Part shown: one piece after another, positions 42,673 through 51,202 of the stretch | Layout of the letters: each line of letters opens with the position of its first letter | Position numbering within the stretch: the first letter of the stretch is position 1 | Assembly: GCF_013870525.1 (NCBI RefSeq) | Contig: NZ_JACBXD010000055.1 | Location: 1-52,880, forward strand | Origin: Amycolatopsis pittospori | GTDB lineage: Bacteria > Actinomycetota > Actinomycetes > Mycobacteriales > Pseudonocardiaceae | DNA: 52,880 nt | Direction of reading: 5' to 3' | Program-made: the position numbers and the translations under genes | Notes under the pieces: generated by a model | Seen by the model: the letters and a program-made list of their open reading frames with translations, nothing else | Databases searched by the model: none | What the model was told of the DNA's origin: nothing

Positions 42673-43608
42673 TCAGGCCTCGGCGTCGAGGCCGTCGCGG
42701 TCGGCCCACTCCAGGAGTGTGTCGAGGGAGTACGCCGTGTCGTCGATGCCCGCGTGCAGGTCGCCGAGGTCGGCGAAGCGCGCGGGCACGGTGGCGATGG
42801 TGAATTCGCGCGGCTCGACGTCGTCGATCTCGGCCCAGGTGATCGGGGTCGAGACGACGGCTTCAGGGACGCCGCGGACCGAGTACGCGCTGGCGATGGT
42901 GTGGTCGCGGGCGTTCTGGTTGTAGTCCACGAACAGCTTCGACGGGTCGCGGTCCTTGCGCCACCAGGTGGTGGTGACCTCGTCGGGCATCCGGCGCTCG
43001 ACCTCGCGCGCGAAGGCGAGTGCCGCCCGGCGCACCTCCTGGAAGCCCCACCTCGGCTCGATCCGGACGTAGACGTGCAGGCCGTGGCCGCCGGAGGTCT
43101 TCGGCCAGCCGGTGATGCCGAGCTCGTCCAGGATCTCCTGGACCGTCCGCGCCACCTTCCGGACCGTCGAGAAAGGACAGTCCGGCATCGGGTCGAGGTC
43201 GATCCGCCATTCGTCGGGCCGTTCGGTGTCGGCGCGGCGGGAGTTCCACGGGTGGAATTCGACCGTCGACATCTGCACCGCCCAGATCACGTCGGCGGGA
43301 TGGGTGACGCACACTTCGTAGGCGTGCCTTCCCGAGGGGAAGTCGACGCGGACCGTCTGCAGCCAGTCCGGGGCGCCGTTCGGGACGCGCTTCTGGTGGA
43401 CCTTCTCCCCCGCGACGCCGGACGGGAACCGGTGCAGCATGCACGGCCGTTCTCGCAGTGCCCGCACGATCCCGTCGCCGACGGCGAGGTAGTAGTTCAC
43501 GAGGTCGAGCTTGGTCTCGCCTCGCGCCGGGAAGTAGACGCGATCCGGGTTCGAGACGCGCACCGTCCGGTCGCCGACCTCGATCTCCACCGCCGAGCTT
43601 TTCGCCAT
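42673..43608 (-). CDS. ligD: Standalone LigD polymerase (PrimPol) domain
   Basis: A 311-residue protein equal to the polymerase/primase domain of bacterial LigD. The archaeo-eukaryotic primase marks are present: RIDLDPMPDC with the metal aspartates, KTSGGHGLHVYVRI, LFVDYNQNARDHTIASAYS, and the N-terminal RVYFPARGETKLDLVNYYL. In end-joining it adds nucleotides to DNA ends together with Ku and a ligase. Here neither a ligase domain nor a Ku gene is adjacent, as is usual in actinomycetes that split LigD over several genes. The start is ATG 43608. Its function in repair is inferred from the family. Confidence 0.92.
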   Translation of the reverse strand: MAKSSAVEIEVGDRTVRVSNPDRVYFPARGETKLDLVNYYLAVGDGIVRALRERPCMLHRFPSGVAGEKVHQKRVPNGAPDWLQTVRVDFPSGRHAYEVCVTHPADVIWAVQMSTVEFHPWNSRRADTERPDEWRIDLDPMPDCPFSTVRKVARTVQEILDELGITGWPKTSGGHGLHVYVRIEPRWGFQEVRRAALAFAREVERRMPDEVTTTWWRKDRDPSKLFVDYNQNARDHTIASAYSVRGVPEAVVSTPITWAEIDDVEPREFTIATVPARFADLGDLHAGIDDTAYSLDTLLEWADRDGLDAEA

Positions 43609-43651
43609 GCAGCGAAAATAGCCCGAAAGTCGCCCGTGCGCGCCGGGGCGA

Positions 43652-43969
43652 TCAGCTCTTCCGGCGCCGGGCCTTGTGGATCGCCGCGATCGCGAGGGCG
43701 AAGACCGCACCGAGGAAGGTCACGTCCACCACAGGCACCCACCGCACGTCGCCGCCCTTGACGACGAACGCGCCGACCGGCCGCGCCCCCAGCATGAAGC
43801 CGCCGCCCTCGCCTTCCTTGCCCTGTTCGGTGCCGTGTCCGCCGCCCCCGCCGCCGATCACGCTCGCGGCCGGGATCACCACGACGCCGTCGCGCTCGAC
43901 CGCCTCCCCGTAGACGCGTCTCGCGGCGAGGTTGTCGCGCATGGCGCCGACCACTTTTTCGAGTCCCAT
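43652..43969 (-). CDS. GerW/YtfJ-family sporulation protein
   Basis: A 105-residue protein of the GerW family. It has the conserved start GLEKVVGAMRDNLAARRVYG, a glycine-rich loop (VIPAASVIGGGGGGHGTEQG), GARPVGAFVVKGGDVRWVPV, and a C-terminal hydrophobic helix (VTFLGAVFALAIAAI) with a basic end that would anchor it in the membrane. Bacillus GerW is needed for spore germination; actinomycete copies occur in sporulating and non-sporulating species, and their role is unclear. It is 25 bases downstream of the TetR gene and could be in its operon. Confidence 0.87.
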   Translation of the reverse strand: MGLEKVVGAMRDNLAARRVYGEAVERDGVVVIPAASVIGGGGGGHGTEQGKEGEGGGFMLGARPVGAFVVKGGDVRWVPVVDVTFLGAVFALAIAAIHKARRRKS

Positions 43970-43994
43970 CCGGGTCCCCTTCCCGTCCGGTCCA

Positions 43995-44552
43995 TCATGG
44001 CCCGTCCAGCTCCAGCGCGATGGCCCCGCCGAGAAGTTCCCGCACTCTCGCCAATTCCAGAGAACCCGAGAGCCACCGCTCGCTGAGCCCTTCGACGAGG
44101 CCGGTGAGTCGTTCCGCGGCGGCGAAGGCGTCCGCCTCGGGGCCGGCGCGCCGGATCACCGCGGCGACCTCGCCGACCCAGATCCGGGTCGCCTCGCCCA
44201 GCGGCTCGCGCAGTTCGGGGGTGAAGACGGCGCTGGCCCGCAGTTCTCCCCAGGCGGTGCTGTTCTCGCGCACCGTCCGGGTGTCCTGGAGTTCGCCGAA
44301 CAGCAGGAGTTCCAGTTCGGCACGCGGATCCTCGGCCCCGGCGGCCGCTTCCTCCGTGTAGGCCGCGGCGCGATCGCTGACGAACTCCAGCGTCTTGCGC
44401 AGCAGTCCGGCGCGGTTGCCGAAGTGGTAGTAGATCAGCGAGGTGGAGATCCCGGCCTCGGCCGCGATCTTCTCGACACGCAGGCCCCGCACCCCGCTGT
44501 GCGCGATCACCCGCACGGCCGCTTCCAAGATCTTCTGCTGACGTTCGACCAC
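43995..44552 (-). CDS. TetR-family regulator with 34-bp palindromic operator
   Basis: A 185-residue repressor starting at GTG 44552. The helix-turn-helix is typical (KILEAAVRVIAHSGVRGLRV, EKIAAEAGISTSLIYYHFGN), with a helical ligand domain that includes a BetI-like C-terminus (VEGLSERWLSGSLELARVRE). It is divergent from the exported agmatine deiminase; the palindrome between them is its probable operator. The inducer could be agmatine or a polyamine, which is inference from the neighbour. Confidence 0.9.
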   Translation of the reverse strand: MVERQQKILEAAVRVIAHSGVRGLRVEKIAAEAGISTSLIYYHFGNRAGLLRKTLEFVSDRAAAYTEEAAAGAEDPRAELELLLFGELQDTRTVRENSTAWGELRASAVFTPELREPLGEATRIWVGEVAAVIRRAGPEADAFAAAERLTGLVEGLSERWLSGSLELARVRELLGGAIALELDGP

Positions 44553-44570
44553 GGGGATTCACCCTAGCGA

Positions 44571-44604
44571 TAGCATCCTGACTGAATTTTCAGTCAGGAT
44601 GCTA
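44571..44604. promoter_or_regulatory. 34-bp near-perfect palindrome, TetR operator
   Basis: Arms TAGCATCCTGACTGAA and TTCAGTCAGGATGCTA match perfectly (16 bases each) around two T residues. A further half-copy (TATCCTGACT) follows at 44603-44612. It lies 18 bases before the TetR start and 34 before the agmatine deiminase start, placed to control both. Confidence 0.75.
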
Positions 44605-44638
44605 TCCTGACTCCACCGCCCGATCCAAGGAGTCATCC

Positions 44639-45784
44639 GTGTTCGATTCGTTCCTTCCACGCCGCACGGCCCTGCGCGCCCTGATGGGGATCGGCGCGGC
44701 CACTGTTTCGAGTGCGGCGTGCTCTGGGAACCCAGCCGCGCCCGCACCCGTCGCTCCGGCACAGCTCGCCACCACTCGCAGGCTGGGCGCGGAATGGGAA
44801 AGCCACGCGCGCACTTTCCTGTCCTGGCCGGCTTCGACGTCGATCTGGGCGGAGGATCTGCCCGCCGTCCGCGAAGAGATCGCCGGCCTGGCGCGCGCGA
44901 TCGCCGGCTACGAACCGGTCGTCCTGCTCGCCCGCCCCGAGCACGCCGACGCGGCGCAGGAGGCTTGCGGCGACGCCGTCGAGGTCGTCCCGATCCCGGT
45001 AGACGATCTGTGGGCACGCGACACCGTGCCGGTGTTCGTCGAGGAAGCGGGCAAGGTCGCGGGTGTCGACTTCAACTTCAGCGGCTGGGGCGGCAAGCAG
45101 AAGCCGCACGACAAGGACGCCGCCGTCGCCCGCGCGGTACTCGGCAGGTACGGCCTGTCCCGCACCGAGACCTGGATCACGGCCGAGGGCGGCTCGTTCG
45201 AGACCGACGGCGTGGGCACGCTGATGGTCACCGAAAGCTCGCTGGTCAACGACAATCGCAACAAGGGCAAGAGCCGCCAGGAGATCGAAGACGAGCTGAA
45301 GAAGGCGCTCGGCGTCCAGAAGGTGATCTGGTTCGCCGGCGTACGCGGCGAGGACATCACCGACGCCCACGTCGACTGCCTCGCGCGGTTCACCGCTCCC
45401 GGGGTCGTCCTCCTCGACAAGGCCGCGCCCGGCACTCCGCCCGACTCATGGTCGCGTGCGGCGGATCAGGCCCGGGAGGTGCTCGCGAACGCCACCGGCG
45501 CCGACGGCAAGCCGATCCAGGTCATCGACCTCGTTCAGCCGGATCCCGACGCGGTCGAAGGCTACGGCGAGGACAGCGTCATCTCGTACGCCAATTTCTA
45601 CGTCGCCAACAAATCCGTGTTCGTCCCGAAATTCGGCGACGCGGCGGCGGACGACCGCGCGCGGCAGATCCTGCGCGAACAGTTCCCGGGCCGCGAGATC
45701 GTGCCGGTGAAGATCGCGACCATCGCCTCGGGCGGCGGCGGCATCCACTGCTCGACGCACGACCAGCCGGGTCAGCCCTCCTGA
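44639..45784 (+). CDS. Exported agmatine deiminase-like lipoprotein
   Basis: A 381-residue enzyme of the agmatine deiminase/PAD group. The N-terminus is a twin-arginine signal with lipobox (PRRTALRALMGIGAATVSSA, then AC), so it is exported and lipid-anchored, which is unusual for this normally cytosolic family. Catalytic blocks are WPASTSIWAEDL, WARDTVPVFVEE, TAEGGSFETDGVG, DAHVDCLARF (His and Asp) and GGGGIHCSTHDQP (nucleophile Cys). Reaction: agmatine to N-carbamoylputrescine plus ammonia. The start is GTG 44639 behind AAGGAG. The carbon-nitrogen hydrolase at 46535 could do the next step. It overlaps the convergent GntR gene by 13 bases. Confidence 0.88.
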   Translation: MFDSFLPRRTALRALMGIGAATVSSAACSGNPAAPAPVAPAQLATTRRLGAEWESHARTFLSWPASTSIWAEDLPAVREEIAGLARAIAGYEPVVLLARPEHADAAQEACGDAVEVVPIPVDDLWARDTVPVFVEEAGKVAGVDFNFSGWGGKQKPHDKDAAVARAVLGRYGLSRTETWITAEGGSFETDGVGTLMVTESSLVNDNRNKGKSRQEIEDELKKALGVQKVIWFAGVRGEDITDAHVDCLARFTAPGVVLLDKAAPGTPPDSWSRAADQAREVLANATGADGKPIQVIDLVQPDPDAVEGYGEDSVISYANFYVANKSVFVPKFGDAAADDRARQILREQFPGREIVPVKIATIASGGGGIHCSTHDQPGQPS

Positions 45785-46431
45785 GGCAGCGCCGACATCA
45801 CCTCGGACACCGGGCGCAAATGCTGCTCCAGCAACCGTGACGCCTCTTTCACGTCGTGGGCGTCGAGGGCCGCGACCAGCGCCCGGTGTTCGTCGTTGAT
45901 CACCGTCAGCCGTTCCGGCCTCGCCTCCAGCGCGCGCACGGTGACGCGTTGCTGGCGCGAACGGAGCGTGTCGTACAACTCGGTCAGGACGGTGTTGCCC
46001 GCGGCGTTCACGATGGCGCGGTGGAAGCGCCGGTCGAACCCCGAGACGCCGAACCAGTCGCGGTCGGCTCCGGCGCGCACCATCCCGTCGATCAGTTCCG
46101 GCAGTTCGGCGGGCGCTCCTGCGTGGTTCGCGCACAGGGTCGCGATGGCGTGCCCCTCGATGAGCCGCCTGCTCTGGTAGACCTCTTCCAGTTCCCGCGC
46201 GGTGACGGTGCGCACCTGGGCGCCCTTGCGCGGCAGCAGGCTGATGAACCGTTCGGCGGCCAGCCGGTGGAAGGCCTCGCGTACCGGCGTCCTCGACACG
46301 CCCACGACACCGGAAACCCACATCTCGTCGAGGAAACGGCCGCCTTCCAGCTCTCCCGAGATGATCCCGTCGCGCAGCCACGTATAGACCCGCTCGCGCG
46401 CCGGGCCGCCCCCTTCGGCGGTCACAGTCAT
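45772..46431 (-). CDS. GntR-family regulator (FCD type)
   Basis: A 219-residue regulator with a GntR winged helix (ERVYTWLRDGIISGELEGGR, VGVSRTPVREAFHRLAAERF) and an FCD ligand domain (ELEEVYQSRRLIEGHAIATL, FDRRFHRAIVNAAGN, DEHRALVAALDAHDVKEASR), which binds carboxylic acids through a metal held by the conserved D and H residues. It is divergent from the carbon-nitrogen hydrolase and should control it. A TGTATACA palindrome lies between them. Confidence 0.92.
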   Translation of the reverse strand: MTVTAEGGGPARERVYTWLRDGIISGELEGGRFLDEMWVSGVVGVSRTPVREAFHRLAAERFISLLPRKGAQVRTVTARELEEVYQSRRLIEGHAIATLCANHAGAPAELPELIDGMVRAGADRDWFGVSGFDRRFHRAIVNAAGNTVLTELYDTLRSRQQRVTVRALEARPERLTVINDEHRALVAALDAHDVKEASRLLEQHLRPVSEVMSALPQEG

Positions 46432-46499
46432 CTCGATCCCCCTCTATGCCGTTACTTTCCGCGACCGAGCCTACACCTGGACCAGCCAAGTATCCATCA

Positions 46500-46507
46500 T
46501 GTATACA
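46500..46507. promoter_or_regulatory. TGTATACA palindrome, candidate GntR operator
   Basis: A perfect 8-base palindrome of the GT-N2-AC type bound by FadR-subfamily GntR proteins, 68 bases before the regulator start and 27 before the hydrolase ATG. Short, so moderate confidence. Confidence 0.45.
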
Positions 46508-46534
46508 AGAGTTCCACGTATCGGAAGGGGTCCC

Positions 46535-47335
46535 ATGGTGCACGTCGCGGTGGCGCAGTTCGCGCCCGGCAACGACAAACAGGCCAACCTCGCACGCGTC
46601 GCCTCCCTCGTCGGTGAAGCGGCCGACCGCGGCGCGCGGGTCGTCGTGCTGCCCGAATACTCACTGTTCACCGTACCGACGATGAGCCGGGAATTCGTGA
46701 CCTCGGCGGAAGAGCTCGACGGCCCGTTCGTCACCGAACTGCGCGGGCTCGCCAAAGACCGCCAGATCACCGTCGTCGCAGGCATCAACGAGGCGCTCCC
46801 CGGCGGCGAACGGATCTCGAACACGCTCGTCGCGGCCGGTCCCGACGGCGCGATCGCCGCGCTCTACCGCAAGCTGCACCTGTACGACGCCTTCGGTTTC
46901 CGCGAATCGGAATTGGTCCGCCCTGGCGACATCGAAGCGCCGGAGACGTTCGAGGCCGACGGGATCGTCTTCGGTCTCCAGACCTGTTACGACCTGAGGT
47001 TCCCGGAGGTCACCCGCCGCCTGGTCGACGCGGGTGCGGACGCGGTGCTGCTGCCCGCCGAGTGGATGCCCGGCCCGCTCAAGGAGGACCACTGGACGAC
47101 ACTGGTCCGGGCGCGGGCGATCGAGAACACGATCTATCTGGTCGCGGCCGGCCAGGCGGCGCCCGCGGGTTCGGGACACAGCATGATCGTCGACCCGATG
47201 GGGGTCGTGCTCGCCTCGCTCGGCGAACGCACGGGGACCGCCGTCGGTGAACTCACCGCCGAGCGGATCTCCGAGGTGCGGGCCAAGAACCCGGCGCTGG
47301 AACTGCGCCGGTTCGCCGTGACGCCGAGGTCCTGA
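46535..47335 (+). CDS. Carbon-nitrogen hydrolase (nitrilase superfamily)
   Basis: A 266-residue cytosolic amidase with the full catalytic triad: Glu in VVVLPEYSLF, Lys in ALYRKLHLYD and Cys in GLQTCYDLRFPE. The start is ATG 46535 behind GGAAGGGG. Relatives hydrolyse N-carbamoyl amines, omega-amides or simple amides. Because an agmatine deiminase lies 750 bases away, N-carbamoylputrescine amidase is one possible activity, giving putrescine; but the two genes have separate regulators and the deiminase is exported, so this is only a suggestion. A strong terminator hairpin follows. Confidence 0.9.
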   Translation: MVHVAVAQFAPGNDKQANLARVASLVGEAADRGARVVVLPEYSLFTVPTMSREFVTSAEELDGPFVTELRGLAKDRQITVVAGINEALPGGERISNTLVAAGPDGAIAALYRKLHLYDAFGFRESELVRPGDIEAPETFEADGIVFGLQTCYDLRFPEVTRRLVDAGADAVLLPAEWMPGPLKEDHWTTLVRARAIENTIYLVAAGQAAPAGSGHSMIVDPMGVVLASLGERTGTAVGELTAERISEVRAKNPALELRRFAVTPRS

Positions 47336-47356
47336 GTATCTTCGGTCGCGGAGGTC

Positions 47357-47392
47357 CGTTCGTGAAGACACGCTCTCGGGCGTGGTGACGCG
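47357..47392. repeat. 36-bp dispersed repeat B, copy 1
   Basis: CGTTCGTGAAGACACGC, six variable bases (TCTCGG), then GCGTGGTGACGCG. The same 30 fixed bases and the same total length occur at 51124-51159. The inner CACGC/GCGTG pair forms a small hairpin around the variable bases. Confidence 0.8.
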
Positions 47393-47402
47393 GCTTCCGT
47401 TC

Positions 47403-47436
47403 GCCTGGGTGCCGGGTGGCCGCCCGGCACCCAGGC
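47403..47436. terminator. Bidirectional terminator
   Basis: A perfect 14-bp stem (GCCTGGGTGCCGGG and complement) with a 6-base loop, followed by TCTTTC, between the convergent carbon-nitrogen hydrolase and alpha/beta hydrolase genes. Confidence 0.8.
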
Positions 47437-47440
47437 TCTT

Positions 47441-48781
47441 TCACGGAATCAGCAGTCCCCAGTGGACGGCCCACGGAACGAACAGGACGACGCCGGCCAG
47501 GAGCACTCCGACCCGGACTCCCCCGCCGCCGTCGTTCCGCCGTCGCCACCACGAAACAGCGGTCAGCACACCGGCCACGACGACGCCGACCGCGATCAGC
47601 TGCAACGCCAGCCACGGCAGCGTCCGTCCGAAGAGGACCGGCCCCGGCGCCTGAGCCGCACCCGTGGTCAAAGCGATGTAGTACACCAGGAATCCCGCCG
47701 TGCCGAGCAGACCGGCCGACGCCAGCCAGCGCGCGGGCCGGGCGAGCGGCACGTCCTTTCGACGGCGGAACATCGCCGTCACCGGATAGGCCGCGAACGC
47801 CAGCAAGGCCAACGCCCACACGCCGATCTGCAGCCACGGCGCCTCGTACCAGGACAGCGGGGCCGGCGCGACACTCTCACTGACCTGCTTCGGTGGCGGA
47901 TCCGAGAACGGCCGGACCGGTCCGTCCTTCAGCCCGGTGACCCACGTCCCGACCAGATCGAGATAGCCGGGCGCGAAGCCGTCGAGCTTGTCGAAACCGT
48001 CGGTGGTCCGCCGGAGTCCGTGCTGGGCCTGCGGGAACACCTTCAGCGTGTACTGCCGGTTTCCCGTTCGCTCCAGCGTTTCCCGGAAGATCCGCACGGC
48101 TTCGCCGGGTGGGGTGAGCCGGTCGAGTTCTCCCCACAACCCGAGCACCGGTTGCCGCACCTTCTCCAAGGTCGGCACCGGATCGTATCCGGCCTCGGGA
48201 AACGCGCCGGCGCCCACGAGGGTCCGCATGTTCGTCGACGCGACCATGTCGACCATCGACCCGGTGACACCGCCTCGCCGCAGATAGGTCTCGAACGCCC
48301 ACGCCTGCTGGCGATCCGGTGAGACCCCGTTGGCGCCGACGGTGACCACGAACGCGACGTCCTTCGACTTCGACGCGGCCAACGGCGCCACCCAGCCGCC
48401 CTCGCTCAGTCCCCACACCCCGACCCGGGCGGGATCCACCCCGGGATGCGAACGCAGGGCCTGGACCGCGGCGAGCGCGTCGTCGGCGAGGACCGCGTAG
48501 TCCCGTTCGAACAGCGAATAGCCTTCGGTCCGCTTGTCGTAGATCAGCGTCGCGATCCCCGCTTTGGCGAAGGCCTCGGCTTCGACGCGGTAGTCGTCCC
48601 GGTCGTGTTCGCCCGAACCGTGCACCATGACGATCCCGGGTGCGGGGCCGCCGCCTTCGGGGGCGACCACCGTTCCGTGCAAGGTCACACCGTGACTGGT
48701 GAACGACACCTCCCCGGCCGGCGCCGCGGCGGGGGCGGGTGACGAGACCGCCATGACGGCCGCGAGCAGCACGCCGATCAT
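47441..48781 (-). CDS. Exported alpha/beta hydrolase with C-terminal membrane segments
   Basis: A 446-residue protein. A Sec signal peptide (MIGVLLAAVMAVSSPAPAAA) precedes an alpha/beta hydrolase domain of the acyl-peptidase/BAAT-like type: VMVHGSGEHDRDDYRVEAEA, nucleophile elbow GLSEGGWVAP with Ser, Asp in GELDRLTPPG and His in FPQAQHGLR. Four hydrophobic segments follow (about 330-440), so the enzyme domain is tethered outside the membrane. The ATG overlaps the penicillin acylase stop (ATGA), so the two are one operon. The substrate is not evident; an amide or ester released by the acylase is possible. Confidence 0.85.
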   Translation of the reverse strand: MIGVLLAAVMAVSSPAPAAAPAGEVSFTSHGVTLHGTVVAPEGGGPAPGIVMVHGSGEHDRDDYRVEAEAFAKAGIATLIYDKRTEGYSLFERDYAVLADDALAAVQALRSHPGVDPARVGVWGLSEGGWVAPLAASKSKDVAFVVTVGANGVSPDRQQAWAFETYLRRGGVTGSMVDMVASTNMRTLVGAGAFPEAGYDPVPTLEKVRQPVLGLWGELDRLTPPGEAVRIFRETLERTGNRQYTLKVFPQAQHGLRRTTDGFDKLDGFAPGYLDLVGTWVTGLKDGPVRPFSDPPPKQVSESVAPAPLSWYEAPWLQIGVWALALLAFAAYPVTAMFRRRKDVPLARPARWLASAGLLGTAGFLVYYIALTTGAAQAPGPVLFGRTLPWLALQLIAVGVVVAGVLTAVSWWRRRNDGGGGVRVGVLLAGVVLFVPWAVHWGLLIP

Positions 48782-51099
48782 CGCCTGCTCACCCGGACCA
48801 CCTCGAGCGACGGCGACGCGAGGATGTCCTTCTCGCAGTACCGTTCGGTGACCCATTGCTTGCGCGAGTACAGCTTGGTCTGGTCACTGTAGTGCGCCGA
48901 TTTCGGGTTCGCGGACTGCGAGTAGGTCAGCAACGTCGTCGTGTCCGGGCAGCCCGTCCCGTCGAACGCCACGACATGCAGGTACGTCCCGCCGTGGAGG
49001 AACTCCGTGTACCCGGCCGCCGGATCCCAAGCCCCGCCGAGGGAGTCGTAGACACCACGCCCGGCCGTTCCCCCGCCGAGCGGGATCTTCTCGCCGTTGC
49101 GGACGACGAAGTGATTGTCGCCGTACGGCGCGTCGAGCGGGATCTTCGCCGCGGCCAACTCCGCCACCGCGTCGGTGAGCGCCTTCCTGATGGCCGCGTT
49201 CCCGACGTCGAGGGTGTTCGGCGTGTTGACGGGATCCTTGACGTCGAAGGGAACCTTCCACACCTCTGGGCCCATCCGGTCCACTGTGGACCAGAACCGG
49301 TCGAACAGCAGCGCGCCCCGGCTGTCGGCGTCGGAACGCCCGTCCCAGCCCGCCAGCGCGGCGCATGCGGCGTCCAAGCCCGGCATGGTGCGGCACATCC
49401 CGACGACGTCGGTCCGCACGAGTTCGGCCGCGTGGTCGCGGTGCGAGAACATCAGGTCCCGCATCGCTTGTCCGGTGAAGCCACCCTTCGCCAGCTGGTC
49501 GGCGATCTCGGTGAAGCCGCCACGCGTCCGCAAGTTCTGTTCGTTGCGAACCGGACCCACGATCCGGGGGAAGCCGGTCTGCGGCTTCGCCGGGTTGAAG
49601 AGCCAATAGCTGTCGTTCGAGTTCGCGAGGTAGTCGTCGCGATTCAGGGTCGGCAGGCTCGACGGCCCGAAGACGCCGGACCGCAGCGCGTCCCGGTCAC
49701 GACCCCAAGCGCACGCCGTCCTGGAGCCGTCGAGTACGGCGAGTCCGTCGGCCTCGAACAGTTCCTTGCCCAGCACGGTGTTGCAGCGCGCCGCCTTCTC
49801 GTCGGTGACGTGCGGGACCCCGTGGATCTGGCTGAACGCCGCCCGGCCGCGATCGTCGGTGGCGACGATGTTCATCCACGGCAGGCCCTGGGTCCTGCGG
49901 ACCGCGTCGATCATCTCCCCCGCGGTCCGGCCGCGCGCGATCTCGAACATCGAGTTCATCATCGCGAGGTTCCCGGCGTTGGCGTCCGCGATCGCGTAGG
50001 CGCTCGACGCCGTCCACGGCAGTTCCCGTTCCCCGAGCCGCGTTGTCACCGGCCCGTATCTCGTTGTCCACTGTGGACGAACGATCCGCTCCAGCGAGCC
50101 GTCTGCCTTACGCGACTGGACACTCACGTCCTTTCGCCGCATCTGCTCCGGCTTCCCGTCGACGAGGTACGTCGTCGGCGAGCCGGGCACGAGCTTCAGG
50201 TCGAACAGTGTGTACGTCCGGGTCGTGTCGGTGGCCGTGCCACTCCAGGCGGCGGTTTCGTTGTGCCCCAGCCACATCAGCGGGATGCCGGGAATACCGG
50301 CCCCGCTGACGTTCAGTTTGCCGGGCACGCTCACCTGCGACTGCCACAGCCGGGTCCCGCTCATCTGCCACGGCAGATGAGGGTTGGCCAGCGAGATGCC
50401 GCGTCCGTTCGCCGACGCGGCCGAACCGATCGCGATGGCGTTGCTGCCGATACCGGTCTGTCCGAGCATCTGCTCCCGGCCCGGCCCCGCCGGTGGGGCA
50501 ACCGGCAGCGACGCGGTGATCGAATCCGCGACCCCGCCCTGTCCGAAGACCATCCCCACGGCGTGGGCGTGCCGGTAGACGTCGAGTTCGGTGATCGGTT
50601 TCAGCCAGCCCGCACCGCGACAAGCCGGATCGGCGTTCTCGCCGGTGCGCAGGTACTTGTTGACGCCCTCGACATAGCCGCGGATCAGTTCGCGGACCTC
50701 GCGGTACGGCCCTCGCGGCGCGGACTCGGCGATCATCCGGTCGATGGCGCCGCTTTCGTTGAGACCTTGGAAGTACAGGTCGCTGGCGAGGTTGGTGCTC
50801 GCCTGGCTCACCCCGCTCGTCGGCGGCGCGTCCGGGCCGAGCCAGCGCGACCGCTCGGCCCGCGTGGTGACGGCGACGTCGGCGATGACGCAGAGGTTGT
50901 CCTTGGCCGCCGCGTATCCCTGTCCGAAGCCCAGGTTCACGTAGTCGTTCGCGACGATATGCGGGATGCCGTACTCGGTATAGCGGATCGTGGCGTCCGA
51001 CCGGGATACCCCGTCCGGCGGTTGTGCGGCCGTCGCGGTCCCCGCCGCGAGCAGGCTCATCGCGGCGCCGAAGGCCGCGACTCGTTTCCAGAGCAGCAT
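48778..51099 (-). CDS. Penicillin acylase family Ntn-hydrolase
   Basis: A 773-residue secreted precursor with signal peptide MLLWKRVAAFGAAMSLLAAG. The autocatalytic site GQTGIGSNAIAIG puts a serine at the start of the beta chain, as in penicillin and acyl-homoserine-lactone acylases (PvdQ/QuiP group). Other blocks are IRYTEYGIPHIVANDYVNLG, LANPHLPWQMSGTRLW, LMWLGHNETAAWSGTATD, and YLANSNDSYWLFNPAKPQTG with the catalytic Asn. It cleaves the acyl chain from an amide; lactone or cyclic lipopeptide substrates are typical of the long-chain group. ATG 51099 is behind GGGGAG. It overlaps the membrane-tethered hydrolase gene downstream. Confidence 0.92.
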   Translation of the reverse strand: MLLWKRVAAFGAAMSLLAAGTATAAQPPDGVSRSDATIRYTEYGIPHIVANDYVNLGFGQGYAAAKDNLCVIADVAVTTRAERSRWLGPDAPPTSGVSQASTNLASDLYFQGLNESGAIDRMIAESAPRGPYREVRELIRGYVEGVNKYLRTGENADPACRGAGWLKPITELDVYRHAHAVGMVFGQGGVADSITASLPVAPPAGPGREQMLGQTGIGSNAIAIGSAASANGRGISLANPHLPWQMSGTRLWQSQVSVPGKLNVSGAGIPGIPLMWLGHNETAAWSGTATDTTRTYTLFDLKLVPGSPTTYLVDGKPEQMRRKDVSVQSRKADGSLERIVRPQWTTRYGPVTTRLGERELPWTASSAYAIADANAGNLAMMNSMFEIARGRTAGEMIDAVRRTQGLPWMNIVATDDRGRAAFSQIHGVPHVTDEKAARCNTVLGKELFEADGLAVLDGSRTACAWGRDRDALRSGVFGPSSLPTLNRDDYLANSNDSYWLFNPAKPQTGFPRIVGPVRNEQNLRTRGGFTEIADQLAKGGFTGQAMRDLMFSHRDHAAELVRTDVVGMCRTMPGLDAACAALAGWDGRSDADSRGALLFDRFWSTVDRMGPEVWKVPFDVKDPVNTPNTLDVGNAAIRKALTDAVAELAAAKIPLDAPYGDNHFVVRNGEKIPLGGGTAGRGVYDSLGGAWDPAAGYTEFLHGGTYLHVVAFDGTGCPDTTTLLTYSQSANPKSAHYSDQTKLYSRKQWVTERYCEKDILASPSLEVVRVSRR

Positions 51100-51123
51100 G
51101 CTGCTCCCCCTTGTCCGTGGAGT

Positions 51124-51159
51124 CGTTCGTGAAGACACGCCGTCCGGCGTGGTGACGCG
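51124..51159. repeat. 36-bp dispersed repeat B, copy 2
   Basis: Same fixed bases as 47357-47392 with variable core CGTCCG, which extends the inner hairpin to a 7-bp stem (CACGCCG with CGGCGTG). It lies between the ArsR-like gene and the penicillin acylase start, inside a probable operon, so it may adjust expression between them. Confidence 0.8.
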
Positions 51160-51202
51160 ATACCGGTGGTCGAGTGGCCGCTCTCCCACCGGGTTTCCCC
51201 GT

